From Anniella stebbinsi (taxonomy: Eukaryota; Chordata; Lepidosauria; Squamata; Anniellidae), in the NCBI GenBank assembly GCA_029215795.1, contig JARDYH010000003.1, positions 18,764,001 through 18,828,000 of the forward strand: 64,000 nucleotides of DNA. Direction: 5' to 3'. Positions 1 through 12,810 of this stretch are shown here, one piece after another (positions within the stretch are counted from its first letter, which is position 1; every line of letters begins with the position of its first letter). The position numbers and the translations under genes are program-made. Under the pieces are notes generated by a model. It made no database searches. It saw only the letters and a program-made list of their open reading frames with translations, and had not been told where the DNA came from.

Positions 1-1264
1 AGTCTATGACTTAATTATGGCTAAACTTTATCTTAAGACAATAACCTTTGAAGTTCAATGTGCCCTGTTCAAACATGAACACTAGGCCTTGTTCACTGTG
101 AGCCTGCAGCTCTGGTTGATTAGTGCAAGGTCTATGTTAGTGAAGTAAGGGAAATTCACAAAATCGCTTCATACATTATTATTCAAGAAACAAGAGGAAT
201 CAGAATACTAGGAACATCTGAAGTCATCAACATTGTCTGCAGTGCAAGTTATGATTTCAAAGAATACTACAGATACCTTCACTATAATTTCAATTTAGAC
301 AAGGTGACAGGCTACTTAGTGAAGTAGGTGAACAAAGGGTGAAACAGGTTCTCAAGATGCTGTTTTTTTATTTATTTTTTCAAAGGCTGTTCAACTGTTT
401 CTCCCTTTTTTCACCTAATTTGGATGCTTCTCTCCCTCTGTTTTTGCTACTTAGTGAAGTAGTAGAATTTCTTTTTCTGAAACTGCTTAGGTCTTAAATA
501 TTAGCGAATGCTACATACATTTATGTTATGCAGGGTTTAGGTCAATTCTGCGTCATTAAGGCCGTACACGGTAATTATGGATATTGCTTTTAGCTCTGTG
601 AATTTTATACTAGTACTAATAAATATGGTTTTTATTCTGCAAGCATGGAGACATTTCCAGCTGCTCTCATCTGTGCCTTGGCTTGCACCGTAATGGTGTG
701 CTGGCTGCTGTTATGAGAAAGATTTCATGGCCTGGGTTTTGAGTGACTGTTTTCAGACATTTTTAGCAATCAGAGTGCTTTGGACTATTGCATACTAAAT
801 TTCAGCTTTCTGAAATCTGATATACTTGTCACTGAATAAGAACCAAATGTCTTTATCTATAATATTTCAGGAAGCCAGTGCATCGGGTGATTGTAAGATG
901 GTTAAGTGAAATGTAATTCTTTGGTTAGTAAGAAATTGTGCTGCTTGATTAATCTAGAGTTGTATGGACTTATGAGCTGCAAGAAAGCCCCCACCACCCA
1001 AACCACAAGATAAAATTATCAGGAAAAGCATAGTGCAGATCTTAAATGTAAATACCATCTCTCATAATGAAATGTGAATAGAAAGCTAAAGGTAGGTCCA
1101 TAACAGTGAAATGTCATTCTGTACTATATTAATTTGAGCTATTCATTTTGTCATCATTCCATGTGCATGATACAGTGAGAAGCATAGCAATGTTAGCCAT
1201 ATGTTTTAAGCATGATTGAAATGCATTGCATCCTTACTGCTACAGACTGATTTCACATACATAC
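1..1264 (-). other. CACNA1C: CACNA1C intron downstream of the pore-loop exon (partial)
   Basis: AT-rich intron sequence between the exon ending at 1265 and the window edge. I looked on the minus strand for the next channel exon (expected peptide with VNDAVG and a WPWIYFV core) and did not see it. No repeat family was recognised with confidence. Confidence 0.85.
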
Positions 1265-1461
1265 CCAATACAGTACATCTGTCCAGCCCTCCATGGTGAT
1301 GCACTGAAACACAGTTAACATGGCAAAGGCAAAATTGTCAAAGTTGGTAATGCCATGCTTGGGCCCCTCCCATCCTGGTTTGCACTCCGTGCCATTCTGA
1401 CAGTACCGACCATGCGCAGGTGCAGGTGCGCAAGGAGAGGGTTCCTCTTCTGCTAGTATAT
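1265..1461 (-). CDS. CACNA1C: CACNA1C coding exon (human exon 7 equivalent): domain I pore loop and selectivity glutamate
   Basis: 197 nt exon. It reads [53 protein letters not shown], then [13 protein letters not shown], ending on a codon boundary. The TMEGWTD motif holds the domain I glutamate of the EEEE selectivity filter. Cysteines in SPC, YC and EC are the extracellular-loop cysteines of the family, and NGT is a possible N-glycosylation site. [21 protein letters not shown] is diagnostic for Cav1.2. The acceptor has a good pyrimidine tract (CTTTTTTCTCTCTCTC upstream of TTTAAG) and the donor is GTATGT. The next exon, the mutually exclusive 8/8a pair in mammals, would lie below position 1 and was not seen. 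Confidence 0.97.
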
Positions 1462-2518
1462 CTTAAATAGAGTAGAGAGAGAGAAAAAAGAATTGTTAAA
1501 ATCTGTGCAATTTACTGACAAAGCAAGACTTAAATACTTCCAGTGTATGGGATTTGAAGTTATCAACAGTAATCTATCATCACTTCTTATTTCAGATGTT
1601 TAGAGGTAAGAGTCATTGTTATGTAGCCAAAACAGCACCATCCATGCACAAAAGCATAGTATCAGCAAGCTTGGGGGAATCCTGAAGTTTCCAGAAGTAC
1701 AAAAACATGTTCAGAAACAGCTTTGAGGCACGGAAAGAGAACGAAGGACAGCTCAATGAGGACTGAATGTGCTCAAATTGCTAACTGTTGGGGTGAAAAC
1801 TGGAAAAACAGGAGGAGGGTGGTAGTGGCTGGAATCCTGAACAGATGTCCACACCAACATTTTGCATGTCCTATTTTTTATTATATTTATTTATTGCTTC
1901 ATGGAGCTCAGGGCAATTTATATGTTGGCTTGATCTAAAGGTGCCATTTTGGACATGCGAGCCACTTCCACTTGTGCGAGGGGGAGGGGTTTCTTGTGTT
2001 TTTCAGATTCCCACTACCCACGACAGCTTCCCATGCCATACCCGGGGGTGCATGGGGTGGGGAGTTGAATTGCAACCCATCCCGCAGGCTAGATGTCATC
2101 AGGAGGCATGGCCCTGTCCCCTGACATCACATTAGGGGAGTTGCCCTGTTTCGGATGTCCCTCGCCTTTATTCCTTTTGCTTTTCTTCATGTTGGAAGAA
2201 CACTGTGTCTTCTCCCAGCACAGGCAAAGCTCAGGCCATCCTGCACCCCCACTGCTGGGGCACAAGGGGCTGCACTGGGAAGGAGGGAGGAAAGCCCTAT
2301 ACTATGAGTGGAATTTGGTTCATGGAACTTTGGAACCATGTCAGTAAATATTTAAGCACTGCTGAAAGGCTTCCTTAGGTTCATCAGCAACCAAATCATA
2401 TTAGAGCTTCACTGGCTTCGAATTTGTTTCTAAGCACAATTCAAAGGACTGGTGCTTCTATGATCATATAAAAATGGGAGTATCTTCTTCCATACTGCCA
2501 ATATAATAAGATTTTCTA

Positions 2519-2845
2519 TTGAGGCTGTCCTTAGGCTGCCCTATTATCTGGTGTTACAGGTGGCAATTTGAGAGGCGGTCTTCTCAGTTGTGGCACCCTG
2601 CTTGTGGAACTCTCCTTAGGAAGGCTCACCTAGACATACTAATATCTTTTAGGCACCAGATGAAACCTTTTTATTTCTTTAGGCTAATAACTTTTGATGC
2701 ATTTTTATTTCTGCTTATGTTTTTAGCACTGTCTGCTACTGTTGTTAAATGTTGTATGGATTATTGTTTTATTGTATTATTACATATTGTAAGCAACGCT
2801 GGAACATTTTGATTGAAGGGCGGTATAAAATGTTTTAAATAATTT
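2519..2845 (+). mobile_element. L2-like LINE 3' end
   Basis: Decayed ORF2 C-terminus (SQLWHPACGTL, then FRHQMKPFYFFRLITFDA) followed by a 3' end AGGGCGGTATAAAATG. The sequence resembles the LWNSLP..FKxxLKxxLF ending of L2-type ORF2. Confidence 0.7.
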
Positions 2846-3028
2846 TTAAAAATGTGATGTCAGATCATTCTTGAGCCAAATAGTACTGGCTGAAGGTGAC
2901 TTAGGAAGGCAGTTTCTTGTTCCCATCTTGTTCCCAAGGAGGTCGAAACTGCCACTTATAACAATCAAAATTAATAGTATCATATCTGTTGGGGATGCTT
3001 CAACGTAAGAGAATTGTAGGGGGAAATT

Positions 3029-3240
3029 ATATGTTTATTTATTTTTTATTTATTTTATTACATTTGTATACCGCCCCATAGCCGAAGATCTCTGGGCAGT
3101 TTACATAAGATTAAAACAATTAAAAACAATAATCAAAAATTAAAACAGCAAAAACATACAATATACACATAATATACACATACATTTAAAACCACTGTAA
3201 TAACTTTAAAAAGCTATAAACCTAAAAATAAAACAAACTG
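3029..3240 (-). mobile_element. L2-like LINE 3' tail, reverse orientation
   Basis: On the minus strand it ends with CTTCGGCTATGGGGCGGTAT followed by ACAAATGTAATAAAATAAAT; upstream is an A/T-rich 3' untranslated part. Same tail type as the copies at 60040 and 6395. Confidence 0.75.
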
Positions 3241-3854
3241 ATGACAGATTATAACATTCCATTTAACCCTATTCTTTTAGGCTCTTTAAACGGAATAGTT
3301 AAAAAAGCACTAAGATTTGGCGTAGAATCTTTTAATGGAGGCAAATATATCAGTTGTCAACCAATGATATAATTCTTTACCCCCTCCAGGGGCAGTTACA
3401 ACTGCAGAACTGCGGATGGCCTTTCTCGCCCCTGCACCCCCATGTCTGCCTGTATTTAACAGCAACAGCAAAAATCACCATACCACTGCAGGCTTCCTAT
3501 TGTGGCTGCTGCTGTGCTGCCATGCTCAGCCCAGGAACTCCTGACCTGACACAACAGTATCATTCTTAGGACTCTGTCAGCGCTAACTCACAGAGCCTTT
3601 CCACACAGACAAAAGGCTTTTCAAGGCCTTTCTGAGGGCACACTCCCTTGGATCAGGGGAATTAAAAAATGGCTCAGCTCAGGCTCTTACACTGAGCTGG
3701 CCAATAGGATCCCCCTCTGTAAGGGAAAGGTTCAACAAGGTGACAGGATGGCACCCCAGGGGCGCATTGCTTGCTGGCTCATTGGCTGAGCCAAGGCAGC
3801 CAATCAAACTCTTGGAAAAGTGGTGGGAAAGAAAGAGGGGGGGAGGGAAGGATC

Positions 3855-3862
3855 GGGGGGGG

Positions 3863-3907
<45 letters not shown>
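3855..3907. repeat. G-run followed by (GA)n microsatellite
   Basis: Eleven G then about 21 GA units; a long polypurine tract that could adopt triplex DNA. Preceded by a G/A-rich 30 bp. Confidence 0.95.
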
Positions 3908-3910
<3 letters not shown>

Positions 3911-4719
3911 TTTAGTTTGGTTGGTTGCTACTTCTCTGTTTGCTTTGAGGAGCCATCCCAGCACAATCCCAGTATGTCAACTTGTTTTAATTGTGGATGG
4001 TTATATAATTCATTTGTGAACCTACTTTATAATATCTTGATGAGCCTGGGAAAATGATTAACTGGCTTATAATGCCTTGTTTAGCCTGGAAAAATCACGG
4101 GCTGGCTTTTAATTGTTTTGTGCACATGGACAAATTAAGGGCTGGCTTATAATGTATTTGCCCACTTATGTCTTAAACATGTGCGTATGTGTGAAAAAGG
4201 AAAAATGGCAAGATATGAGTGGAAAGTGAGGCAAACAGAGCTTGCCCATAACAAGACCCATACAGCCAGATTAGCAACTCCTCCACCAGGCTACCTATTA
4301 TTAATATTTACAACAGTGCATATTTGAGAACTGTAGTGATAAAAGGATATGACTGTTGTTACCCTTATCATTGCCAGCTTGCATCCAGATCAGTGAGATA
4401 ATGACATGTGATTGTAACCTGTGATGAACTGGGCATCTTAAGCTTTGTTGCCCATGGCAACAGTCCATCTCAAGAAAATACCACCCTCTTGTGCAGAAAC
4501 TAACAGCTATATTCTCATTCTGAACCATGGAGTCAATTATTGACCAGACTAAACAATAAATTATTGACCCAAATAGGATGCTATGGTGAGAGAGAGAAGA
4601 GGTAAACTCTCCTTTTGCGACTATAATGCACTACAAGTGGTCTGCCACTGAAAACAACTCAGAAGCGTCAACTAACACAGAAAACTGCTCCCAAAATTTT
4701 CGCTGGCATGATCCAGTTT

Positions 4720-5060
4720 ATGTATGTCCACACCACTTTTAAAAGTTCATTGGCTGCCTGTTTGCATCCAAGTCCAAGTCCAAGTGCTGGTACTTACCTT
4801 TAATGCTGTAAATTACTTGAGACCCAATTTTTTGAAGGAGTCCCTATTCCCAGAGGAACATATTCATGCTTTAAGATATTCTGCTGAGGCAGTTCTCTAT
4901 GAGCCTCTTCTATCAGAGATACACTATTCATCTACAAAGGAGAGGGCTTTCACAGCTGTGGTGCCCCACTTGTGGAACACTCTCCCCAGGGGTTAATGTG
5001 GCACCAGCATTGCAATCTTCTCAACACCAGGCAAAAACAATATTTCCCCTAACATTTTAG
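4720..5060 (+). mobile_element. L2-like LINE ORF2 C-terminal fragment
   Basis: An open stretch encodes VHWLPVCIQVQVQVLVLTFN, NYLRPNFLKESLFPEE and then AFTAVVPHLWNTLPRG. The order HWLPV..LT(F/Y)xAxx..YL..RAFxxxxPxLWNxLP is the conserved C-terminus of L2/CR1 ORF2. Truncated at both ends. Confidence 0.85.
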
Positions 5061-6394
5061 TCTGTGCAGATCTTAGTCTGCCTTTAAGGATTTTATCTTT
5101 CTTGCTGTTTGTCCTCCTTCAGGCAGTGCAAAGATAGTGAAGATAGAAACCAGCAAGGTCCAAACACACAGGGTTCTACAGCAAACAAGCTAGCCAGGAT
5201 ATGGAAGTCTGGGAGTTGAAAAACATATGTTGCTCCAGCAGTGCTCCACCTAGAACTGAAGTTTTTTGAGCCTGAGTCTTCAAAGTCCCACTCAGGGCAC
5301 ATCTGCAAGCCATCAAAGGAAAGGTCTACTTATGGAGAGTCTTACTCATGAGTTTTACCTGCGAGGAATCTTTATTCCTCAGGCCAGCACTTTTTGGCCT
5401 GGTGGTCAGCCAAACCTGCACCTCCGACTGGGTGGTCACTCGGCTTCCACCTCTGAATAAGAGAGGAGGCTCCCCATGTCTTGAGGGAAAGATTTGGTTG
5501 CTGTCTACCTCAAGTGCTGAGGACCCCTCTGATCTACCTCAAGATCCACAGAAACAGGCTACACCTCCAAGATGTTCAGTTCAGGAAGCTCTAGGTCATC
5601 CTCCAAAGAGGTTCTTCCATTCTTTTCACCTGACTTATATCAGAAAGCATCTTGGGATTTTCCTTTAGTGGACCATTCTGCCTGCTCCAACTTCCATAAG
5701 TCTCCAGATGTTCATCCACAGATTCTCTCACGAGGTTGTTAGAAAGAACCTAAAACCCCCACAGAGTGATATTGAACCAGCTTGTGTTCTTCATTATTGG
5801 TCAGTCAGTGCTATTCCTTGATTTACAAGGTTAAATGTAATGCAGCTGCTTTTCCTTTCCTTTACACTCTGAAGAATGAGGGCTAGGAAAAGAAATTATG
5901 GCAGCCATAAAAATGGCATAAATAAATAAAAAATCCAATTGCAAGCTGGTGAACACAACAGGAAAATAAAATAAAGAAGGAATAGACTATTATGAAGAAA
6001 TTCTAAACTGGCATTTTTAAAGCATGTTGTTTCCTTTTCAATCATTCTCTGTTGGCTTTTCAATTTACAGCATATGCTTATGACCATTGACCATTTCATC
6101 TCTTTGTTATGATGCAGGAGGATGCATGTAAGGATTATAGCCTTCTCCAATAGTCTAGCTCAAACTACTCTAATGCTATATATATACATACTATATATAC
6201 ATACATACTATATACATACTATTTTAAACACAAAGAGAGATGTGTTCCTTTACCAAAGAAAGAAAAAAAAAGCAAACAGCTTGCAAAACCAGCAACACAT
6301 AAGTGTTAATAAAGAAACAAAAAAATAGTAGTGATAGTCAGTGCTCCAGAATTTTCTGCTCTGAGCAGTTCCCTTCCTCATGATTTTTTAAAAA

Positions 6395-6495
6395 TGTAAT
6401 ATAGTGTTTTTATTTATTTTATTTTTTGTTCATCGCTCCAAAATCTTTTGTATGGGGAGCAGTATATAAATATTGTAAATAAATAAATGAAAATA
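6395..6495 (+). mobile_element. LINE 3' tail with AAAT repeats
   Basis: GGGGAGCAGTATATAAATAT followed by (AAAT)n-type tail TGTAAATAAATAAATGAAAA; only the last 100 bp of an L2-like LINE. Confidence 0.6.
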
Positions 6496-6557
6496 AATAA
6501 ATGGCTCCCTCCTTTGACACATGGGTCAACTGAATAAGAATGTAAAAAAGTGAAAAA

Positions 6558-6770
6558 ATAAGAAAAGCTGTGCTGGCTTACACCAAAGGCACATCTAGAT
6601 CAGTATTTGATTCCAATTGTGGCTAACAAGATGCCCAATGGGAAGCTCACAAGCAGGACATTAGTGCAACAGCACCCTCCTACTTATGTTCCCCAGAACT
6701 GGTATTGAGAGGCACAGTGTCTCTAATACTGGAGATAATATATAGCTATCATGACTAGTAGCTACTGAAT
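6558..6770. repeat. Squamate interspersed repeat (ACCAAAGGCACATCTAG family), copy 1
   Basis: Contains TTACACCAAAGGCACATCTA, GATGCCCAATGGGAAGCTCA, CAAGCAGGACATTAGTGCAA and AGCTATCATGACTAGTAGC. The same family is inverted at 13180-13290 and 58990-59080. I remember it as widespread in squamates but cannot name the class. Confidence 0.6.
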
Positions 6771-7098
6771 CATTCCTCAAATCAAGTGCCTCAATTTTTC
6801 ATGCCACTATTAGCCCACATTTAGGATTTGCCTGTCAAATGAATAAATAAATGGTGGCATTTCCACATGTTAAATTATTCAGATGGCGGGGAAAGTAGCA
6901 TCCATGAACAATGGATCATGGCCCCATAAAACTGGAATTCCATGGGTTATTTCTGTGTGCATCATAACAACATATGAAAACACATTGTACCCATTTTACA
7001 CTGATATTGAATGGTGCCATAAAATGTAGGTCTATATTTTTATTGTTTATTTTATTGTAATTTTAAAAATATATAACATTATCTTTAGGCCACTGTTA

Positions 7099-7380
<282 letters not shown>

Positions 7381-7515
7381 TCACGAAAGTTACTAACACA
7401 TTACACATCCTCTTTATAAACAATGCTTATATGGTTTCAACATAACACTTCCATGGCTTCAACAGTAGAAACTGATCTACAAGTTAAACCCATCAGGATT
7501 TATGCATGAGCTTGG

Positions 7516-7521
7516 TCTATC

Positions 7522-7569
<48 letters not shown>
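7516..7569. repeat. (TATC)n microsatellite
   Basis: About 12 uninterrupted CTAT/TATC units after one CTC interruption. Starts about 250 bp upstream, in transcription, of the S5 exon acceptor. Confidence 0.95.
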
Positions 7570-8966
7570 GTAAAGTATTGTTTCACTGCAATAGGGTTAG
7601 AAAGATTGCAGCGGGTCTTGCAGTGATGACTTAACGGGATCTCAGACAGGAATTCAGCTTTGTTCAGGTCTGAACAAAGGTGGGGAACTGTATGGAGATC
7701 AGCCACACCGCCCATGGAAGCCACCAGGCATTGGTGGGTAAAATGATACTTCCTGATCCCAATAAACGCAAAGGGTTGATCTTACTTGCCTGCAGGTCTG
7801 AGAAGACATTGCTCTATAAGCTATTTACAGCCTATATCCCCTGACCCATATCCCTAACTTCAGACAGACAGATCTGAGTGACTGTTAATAACAGTAATTT
7901 TTTGTAAGCACATTTTGTTAAGTATGTTTTTGCATATCTGGGTAAATACAATACAAAGGGACCATTATTTGAAAAAAAATCCTTTCTGAAGTGTCACACA
8001 GATGCCTATTGTGCTGGTTCTGAAAATCTACCTCTGGAGTGGTCCTTTGGGGATAACTCTAGGTTACAGAGTTTGCAATGCTACTGTAAATGCCCTCATG
8101 TTTGCAAAGGTTTTGGAGATCCACAGATGGAAGCTCTATTGTAATAAACATTGCAGTATCACTGTGTCATTTAGTGTAGGGAATACTAAGAGGGGCATCA
8201 ACTTAATCATCTAATAGCCTCAGAAATGGCCAACAATAACAAGCTCCCTTAGTTTTTCTTAGGACTCTGCTGTTGATTTCGGCCTGAAGTTAACCCCTCA
8301 GTGGCTCTCTAACTAATTGACTTCCTATCAGAAAGCTACAACATGAATTTGGAAAGATTACTTTTACAAAGTCATAAATTTATCAATATTTTTGCAACTG
8401 TTCATCTTATCACACTTTATGAGATTTACATGCAACAAGTAATACAATATCCATCTTTAGTACATTAATATTACAACTTGGTTGCTTCCACGCTAGCCCT
8501 TTTCTCTGGAATTGCCATCCCTTGTTCAATCACTTTTTATGGACCATCCGCACGATATTTTTACCTGTTGCATTCCAGTATTTTCTAAGTAATCCTCCTG
8601 TGTTTTCAGACTTGTTTTGCGGCAAATATTTGGGTGATAAAACCAGTGTGGACAGGCAAAGTGCTATCAAAGCTTTTCAGAGATGCTGTGCCTTTAAATT
8701 GATTTTTTTTCTTTGCAAATACAGACCATGGCACTGCTTTCTTTTATTTGAGCTGGAGAGATTATTATGATTTATTTTATATATATATAAAAAAATTACC
8801 ACTCATTAGTGATGAATAGCCTCTGATTTGCCCCATAAATAACCTCTCTGATTTGCTCCATGTCAATTTCTCTTACTACTATGGGCAGGAGACGGAGGTG
8901 AAGACTTTAATTGCAGTTTTCCTCTCATTATTAAATTTTTAAATAGTGTCATTTCACTGTTTATAC

Positions 8967-9214
8967 TAGGGTGACCATATGGACAGGAGGATAGGGCTCC
9001 TGTACCTTTAACTGTTGTATAGAAAAGGGAATTTCAGCAGGTGTCATTTGTATGCATGCAACATCTGGTGAAATTCCCTCTTCATCATAACAGTTAAAGC
9101 TGCAGGAGCCCTGTCTCTTTGGTCTCTGGTCAAGGGGGCACATGCTGAAATTCCCTTTTCTATATAACTGTTAAAGACACAGGAGCCCTGCCCTCCATTT
9201 CCTATGGTCACCGT
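8967..9214. mobile_element. Palindromic hAT-like MITE, copy 1 (internally deleted)
   Basis: Begins TAGGGTGACCATATGG and ends CCTATGGTCACCGTA. The internal motif TTAACTGTTG..GGGAATTTCAGCAGGTG reappears inverted in the second half, but part of the right arm is missing, giving 248 bp where full copies have 320. No target duplication is visible (flanks TTTATAC and CCAATCAC), so one end may be altered. Non-coding. Confidence 0.85.
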
Positions 9215-9404
9215 ACCAATCACGAGCATGCAATAAATTGCTTGTGTAGAGAAGCTCTATATGCATCCATTTTGCAGATGGATGGAACTCATTTTCCACC
9301 CATCTGGAAAGAAGTGGCTCAGAAAATCTGGCTGAACATTTCTCCTTTACACTGCCCTGCCTCCCCTCACCCCTGCCACCACCAAAAGGAAACAGAAATG
9401 TAAA

Positions 9405-9600
9405 CAAGAACATAGAAAGCTGCCTTATATTGAGTCAGATTATTGGTCCATCTAGCCCAGTATTGTTGTCAATGATTGGCAGCAGCTCTCCAGAGTTTCA
9501 GGCAGGGGTTTTTCCAGCCTTATCTGGAGATGTCAGGAATTGAACCTGGGACCTTCTGCAGGCAAAGCATGTGCTCTAACACTGAGCTACAGCCCCTCCC
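9405..9600 (-). mobile_element. tRNA-derived SINE
   Basis: On the minus strand it starts with a tRNA-like head: GGGGCTGTAGCTCAGTGTTA (A box, complement near 9573-9592) and CCCAGGTTCAATTCC (B box, complement of 9536-9550), and ends with TATAAGGCAGCTTTCTATGT. This SINE is common in lizard genomes in my recollection; family name not assigned. A tRNA structure is not maintained, so it is not a tRNA gene. Confidence 0.85.
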
Positions 9601-10126
9601 CAATTAATGTAGGTGTGTAATTTTTATTTTTTTTTCTAATTCTTTTACATTTGCCTTTGCTATTTTACATCCTAGAAATGTATATGTCAAGGCTTGCAAG
9701 ACAGTTACAAGTAAAACCATTTATTTCAGAAGCAGAGACAGTTGTAGTTAAAGAACTTATACATCAGTCATAGGCACAGTTGCAAGATACACACAGACAG
9801 AGTCTGCCTGACTTCTGGTTCCTTTTTTGTCCTAACCCCCAAGACAGAAGTGAGACCTACCCAAAGAAAACAATGGAGAAATCCAGGATTTTACAGTGTA
9901 GGTGTGATTGGACAGCACTGTCACCCTGCCCTGAACAAAAGGTAGCTGCAAATACAGAACTCCTGCCTTTGGAATTCAGAGTGAGACTAGAAAGTCCCTC
10001 TCCAGACTATGAGATAAGTTTCTCTATGATTGTGATGTCTGTAAAAAGGGAATTTCATTCCCCTCCCTTTCTCTCTGTTTGTTTACTTCTATTTCCGTGT
10101 TGGGTAAGGGTTGGGACCGCCTATCC

Positions 10127-10485
10127 TGTCAAGGCTGATTAATGGGAGCTGCCATGTGCCAGGAGAACAAAGAGAAAAGGTTTTTAACCAATAAGACGTC
10201 GAGTATATCTTGTGTATAACTTGAGTAACTTATAGCCAATCAGATGCCTTGTGTTTGACGACTTGTGAAATGTATGTACACACTAACTTTCACCGGAAAC
10301 CTAATTTGATAGTGATGCTGGCCAATGAAAGAGCTAACACACGTTTGTGATCACAGTCTATATAAGCTTGTGAATTCTTTTGTATAATGCCTGAGCATCT
10401 GTAGCTGCAGCTACGAGAATAAATGGATTAAGTTGAATTATCCAGCCTCGGGTGTTTGATTGAAAGGAAACGCGCTGGGGCAACA
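10127..10485 (+). mobile_element. Probable solo LTR of an endogenous retrovirus
   Basis: The signals of an LTR occur in the expected order: CCAAT boxes (GCCAATCAGA at 10235 and GGCCAATGAAA at 10320), a TATA box TATATAAG (10359-10366), a polyadenylation signal AATAAA (10418-10423), and a 3' end GCTGGGGCAACA. The TG start at 10127 is provisional; a similar TGTCAAGGCT occurs at 9685, so the element could be longer. No target duplication found. No gag, pol or env reading frame is near. Confidence 0.55.
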
Positions 10486-11334
10486 AACCTCTCCCCTTTT
10501 CCAGGGATAACAATTGTCTTATCTCTATGCCCCCCACATTCTGAAGGACCTAGAAGCTCATGGGTCCTGGAGGTTCATGGACCCATTTTTGGGAGGTTTA
10601 AAACTCTTCTTTTTGTTTTATTTAAAAACTTCTACATTCCTAAGAAAAAACAGCACCTTATTTTTGGGAGCCCTAGTTTTGCTTCCAAACTGGTAAGCAT
10701 TTAACCACTATTCTTGGTTCACTATTACAGGGGAGAAGTGAGGACTTGCAGCATGAAGTGGGGACCAATCCCATTGTTCCTGTTCAGAAGCTCTATAGTT
10801 CTGTTAAGGGCTCATAGGGAACAGGGATGGTTTAGGCAGAGGGGAAGGATACCTCTTCCCCTTCCTGAAATTTCCTCCCACTGTGCTATAAAGTGTAAAA
10901 GACCTCGGGTTTAGGTTTGCTTGCTGGTCCCAATCCTACAGCAACCAGGGTTGGTTGATGACCTTGTTATATAGCAATCACAATTTGAGGGGGGGTGTTG
11001 AATATAGCATGGGGTGGAGAGTTTTTAACCTTCTTCCACCCTGGGGGAGACCAAAAACGGCATTCAGTATGAATATGGAAATTCTCTTTCCTGACAATGG
11101 AATTTTATTATCATAACATTTTATTATCTTTACGTCTCCAACATTCTGCAGGTCCCTGAAGCTCACAGAGCCATGTCAATACTGTAATGTAAAAAAAAAA
11201 GTTTTCTTTCAATTTACAAACTTATATACTCATATGCATATAGGAAGTCCTCTAAGGAAATCACTACCTTAATTTTAGGTAGTGCCATTTCACTTTCTAA
11301 ATTGGCACTTGGCCATCTACATTCACCATTAGAA

Positions 11335-11555
11335 GAAATTATGGTATGATATGGTTCCAGTCCATCCATTCACACATTCTGGCAGTACGACAATGGAACC
11401 AATTAACTAGGGAGGTTGTGGGCTCTCCCACATTAGAGGCATTCAAAATACAGCTGAACAGCAATCCGTCAGATATGCTTTAAGATGGATTCTTGCATTG
11501 ATGAGGGGGTTGGACTCAATGGAATTTAGGTCCCTTCCAGCTCTACTATTCTATT
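11335..11555 (+). mobile_element. CR1 LINE 3' end
   Basis: Contains ACTAGGGAGGTTGTGGGCTC, GAGGCATTCAAAATACAGCT, GGGGGTTGGACTCAATGG and ends in TCCAGCTCTACTATTCTAT, the standard 3' end of amniote CR1 LINEs (ATTCTATG-type terminus). Confidence 0.85.
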
Positions 11556-12236
11556 TCAATGCATGTATAAATGCCCTCCCACCCAAGGTAAGTTTCTGCT
11601 TCAGACAAAAAACAACTGAGCAAGTTCAAACAGAAACTCTTAAGAACAAGTCTTAAAACAACTAGCATACATATTAGTGATTACAGTGAATTTCTTAACA
11701 AAATTAGTGAATGCTTTAACATTTGTGAATTAACAGTGCAGCCTTTGGATGTTCTCCTTTTGATTAATCTAGCACATAATTCACACACACACACCCCCAA
11801 CTATAATACTCTTCAAGGCTGATTTAGACCTGATACACTTCTTGCTAGTCTCCTGCCCAAGACCTCCACTAACACAGCTGCATCACCCTTATTCACTCCA
11901 AGATCTCTTGTTGCCTCTAGCTGCCTTCATGATCCTCTATTGACTCTTGGAAATAAAATCTGCCGCTAGCTCTGCCCCTCAGAACATGTTCACTGCCATC
12001 TCTCCTTTTCTTATATTTCAAGCCTGTTATATCGACAACCTTTAGAATACCTCCCTTTTACTATTTCCCTTGTGACTTTAATCCTGGTGCTGTAATGCAG
12101 CAAAGCGTGCTGAACTGTAACTCATGCATCATATATTTGCTTGCAATCTTCATGACATCCTTTTTTCTCTTTTTCCATGTTGTCTTGCCATCTTGTTTCT
12201 CCATAAACTATAGAGACTATAAACCTCTGAGACTAG

Positions 12237-12357
12237 GGCAGGATCTACACTACTGTTTTATAACGGTAGTGACAACTGTCGGGGTCCAGGACACACTCGA
12301 GATACAGTTTTCAACCTGTTTTCAAAATGTCGTATCCTGCTTGGTATAGATCTGGCC
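12237..12357. mobile_element. Short palindromic element with GATCTACAC ends and 3-bp duplication
   Basis: Left end GGCAGGATCTACACTAC, right end TTGGTATAGATCTGGCC. TAG flanks both ends (12234-12236 and 12358-12360). Interior contains AGTTTTCAACCTGTTTTC. Same family as 29771-29910 and 47774-48279; a partial copy covers 13907-13970. A 3-bp duplication would fit PIF/Harbinger-type MITEs, but the class is only an inference. Confidence 0.6.
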
Positions 12358-12810
12358 TAGGACCTCACACCATAAGTGTTACACACACTGATGGAAGTAA
12401 TAACAGAAGCATCAAAATATTACCATATGGCATTTTAAACTAATTGCTGTCATTTGGCCAATCATTAAGTGAAACATTAACTGAGACATGCTGCATTCAC
12501 TACAGAATCAGCTTATTTTGACATGGCACCGAGGACATCACAGGTACAGGCCAACATTATAACCCTAATCTCAGTACTAACAATGCCAGGCTAGGAAAAA
12601 AATATATAACTATGTTTTTCCATATAATCACACAGATCCCAATGGGTCATTTGGAACAATCCATCTTCCCAATTTCTGTATTTTCTATACAATATTCACA
12701 GTACACAATTCATATATAAAACAATCTTGAAGGATACATGTGGAACATACTCTTGAGAACCTGCAGAATTACTTAAGAGTTTATATAACTTTTAAAGATG
12801 ATTAAACAGT

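Noticed and set aside
1..1264. Next CACNA1C exon (8 or 8a)
   Set aside because: Searched for VNDAVG and WPWIYFV codons on the minus strand and saw none; it must lie beyond the window.
9536..9600. Possible tRNA gene
   Set aside because: A and B boxes are present but embedded in a SINE with its typical body and no intact cloverleaf.
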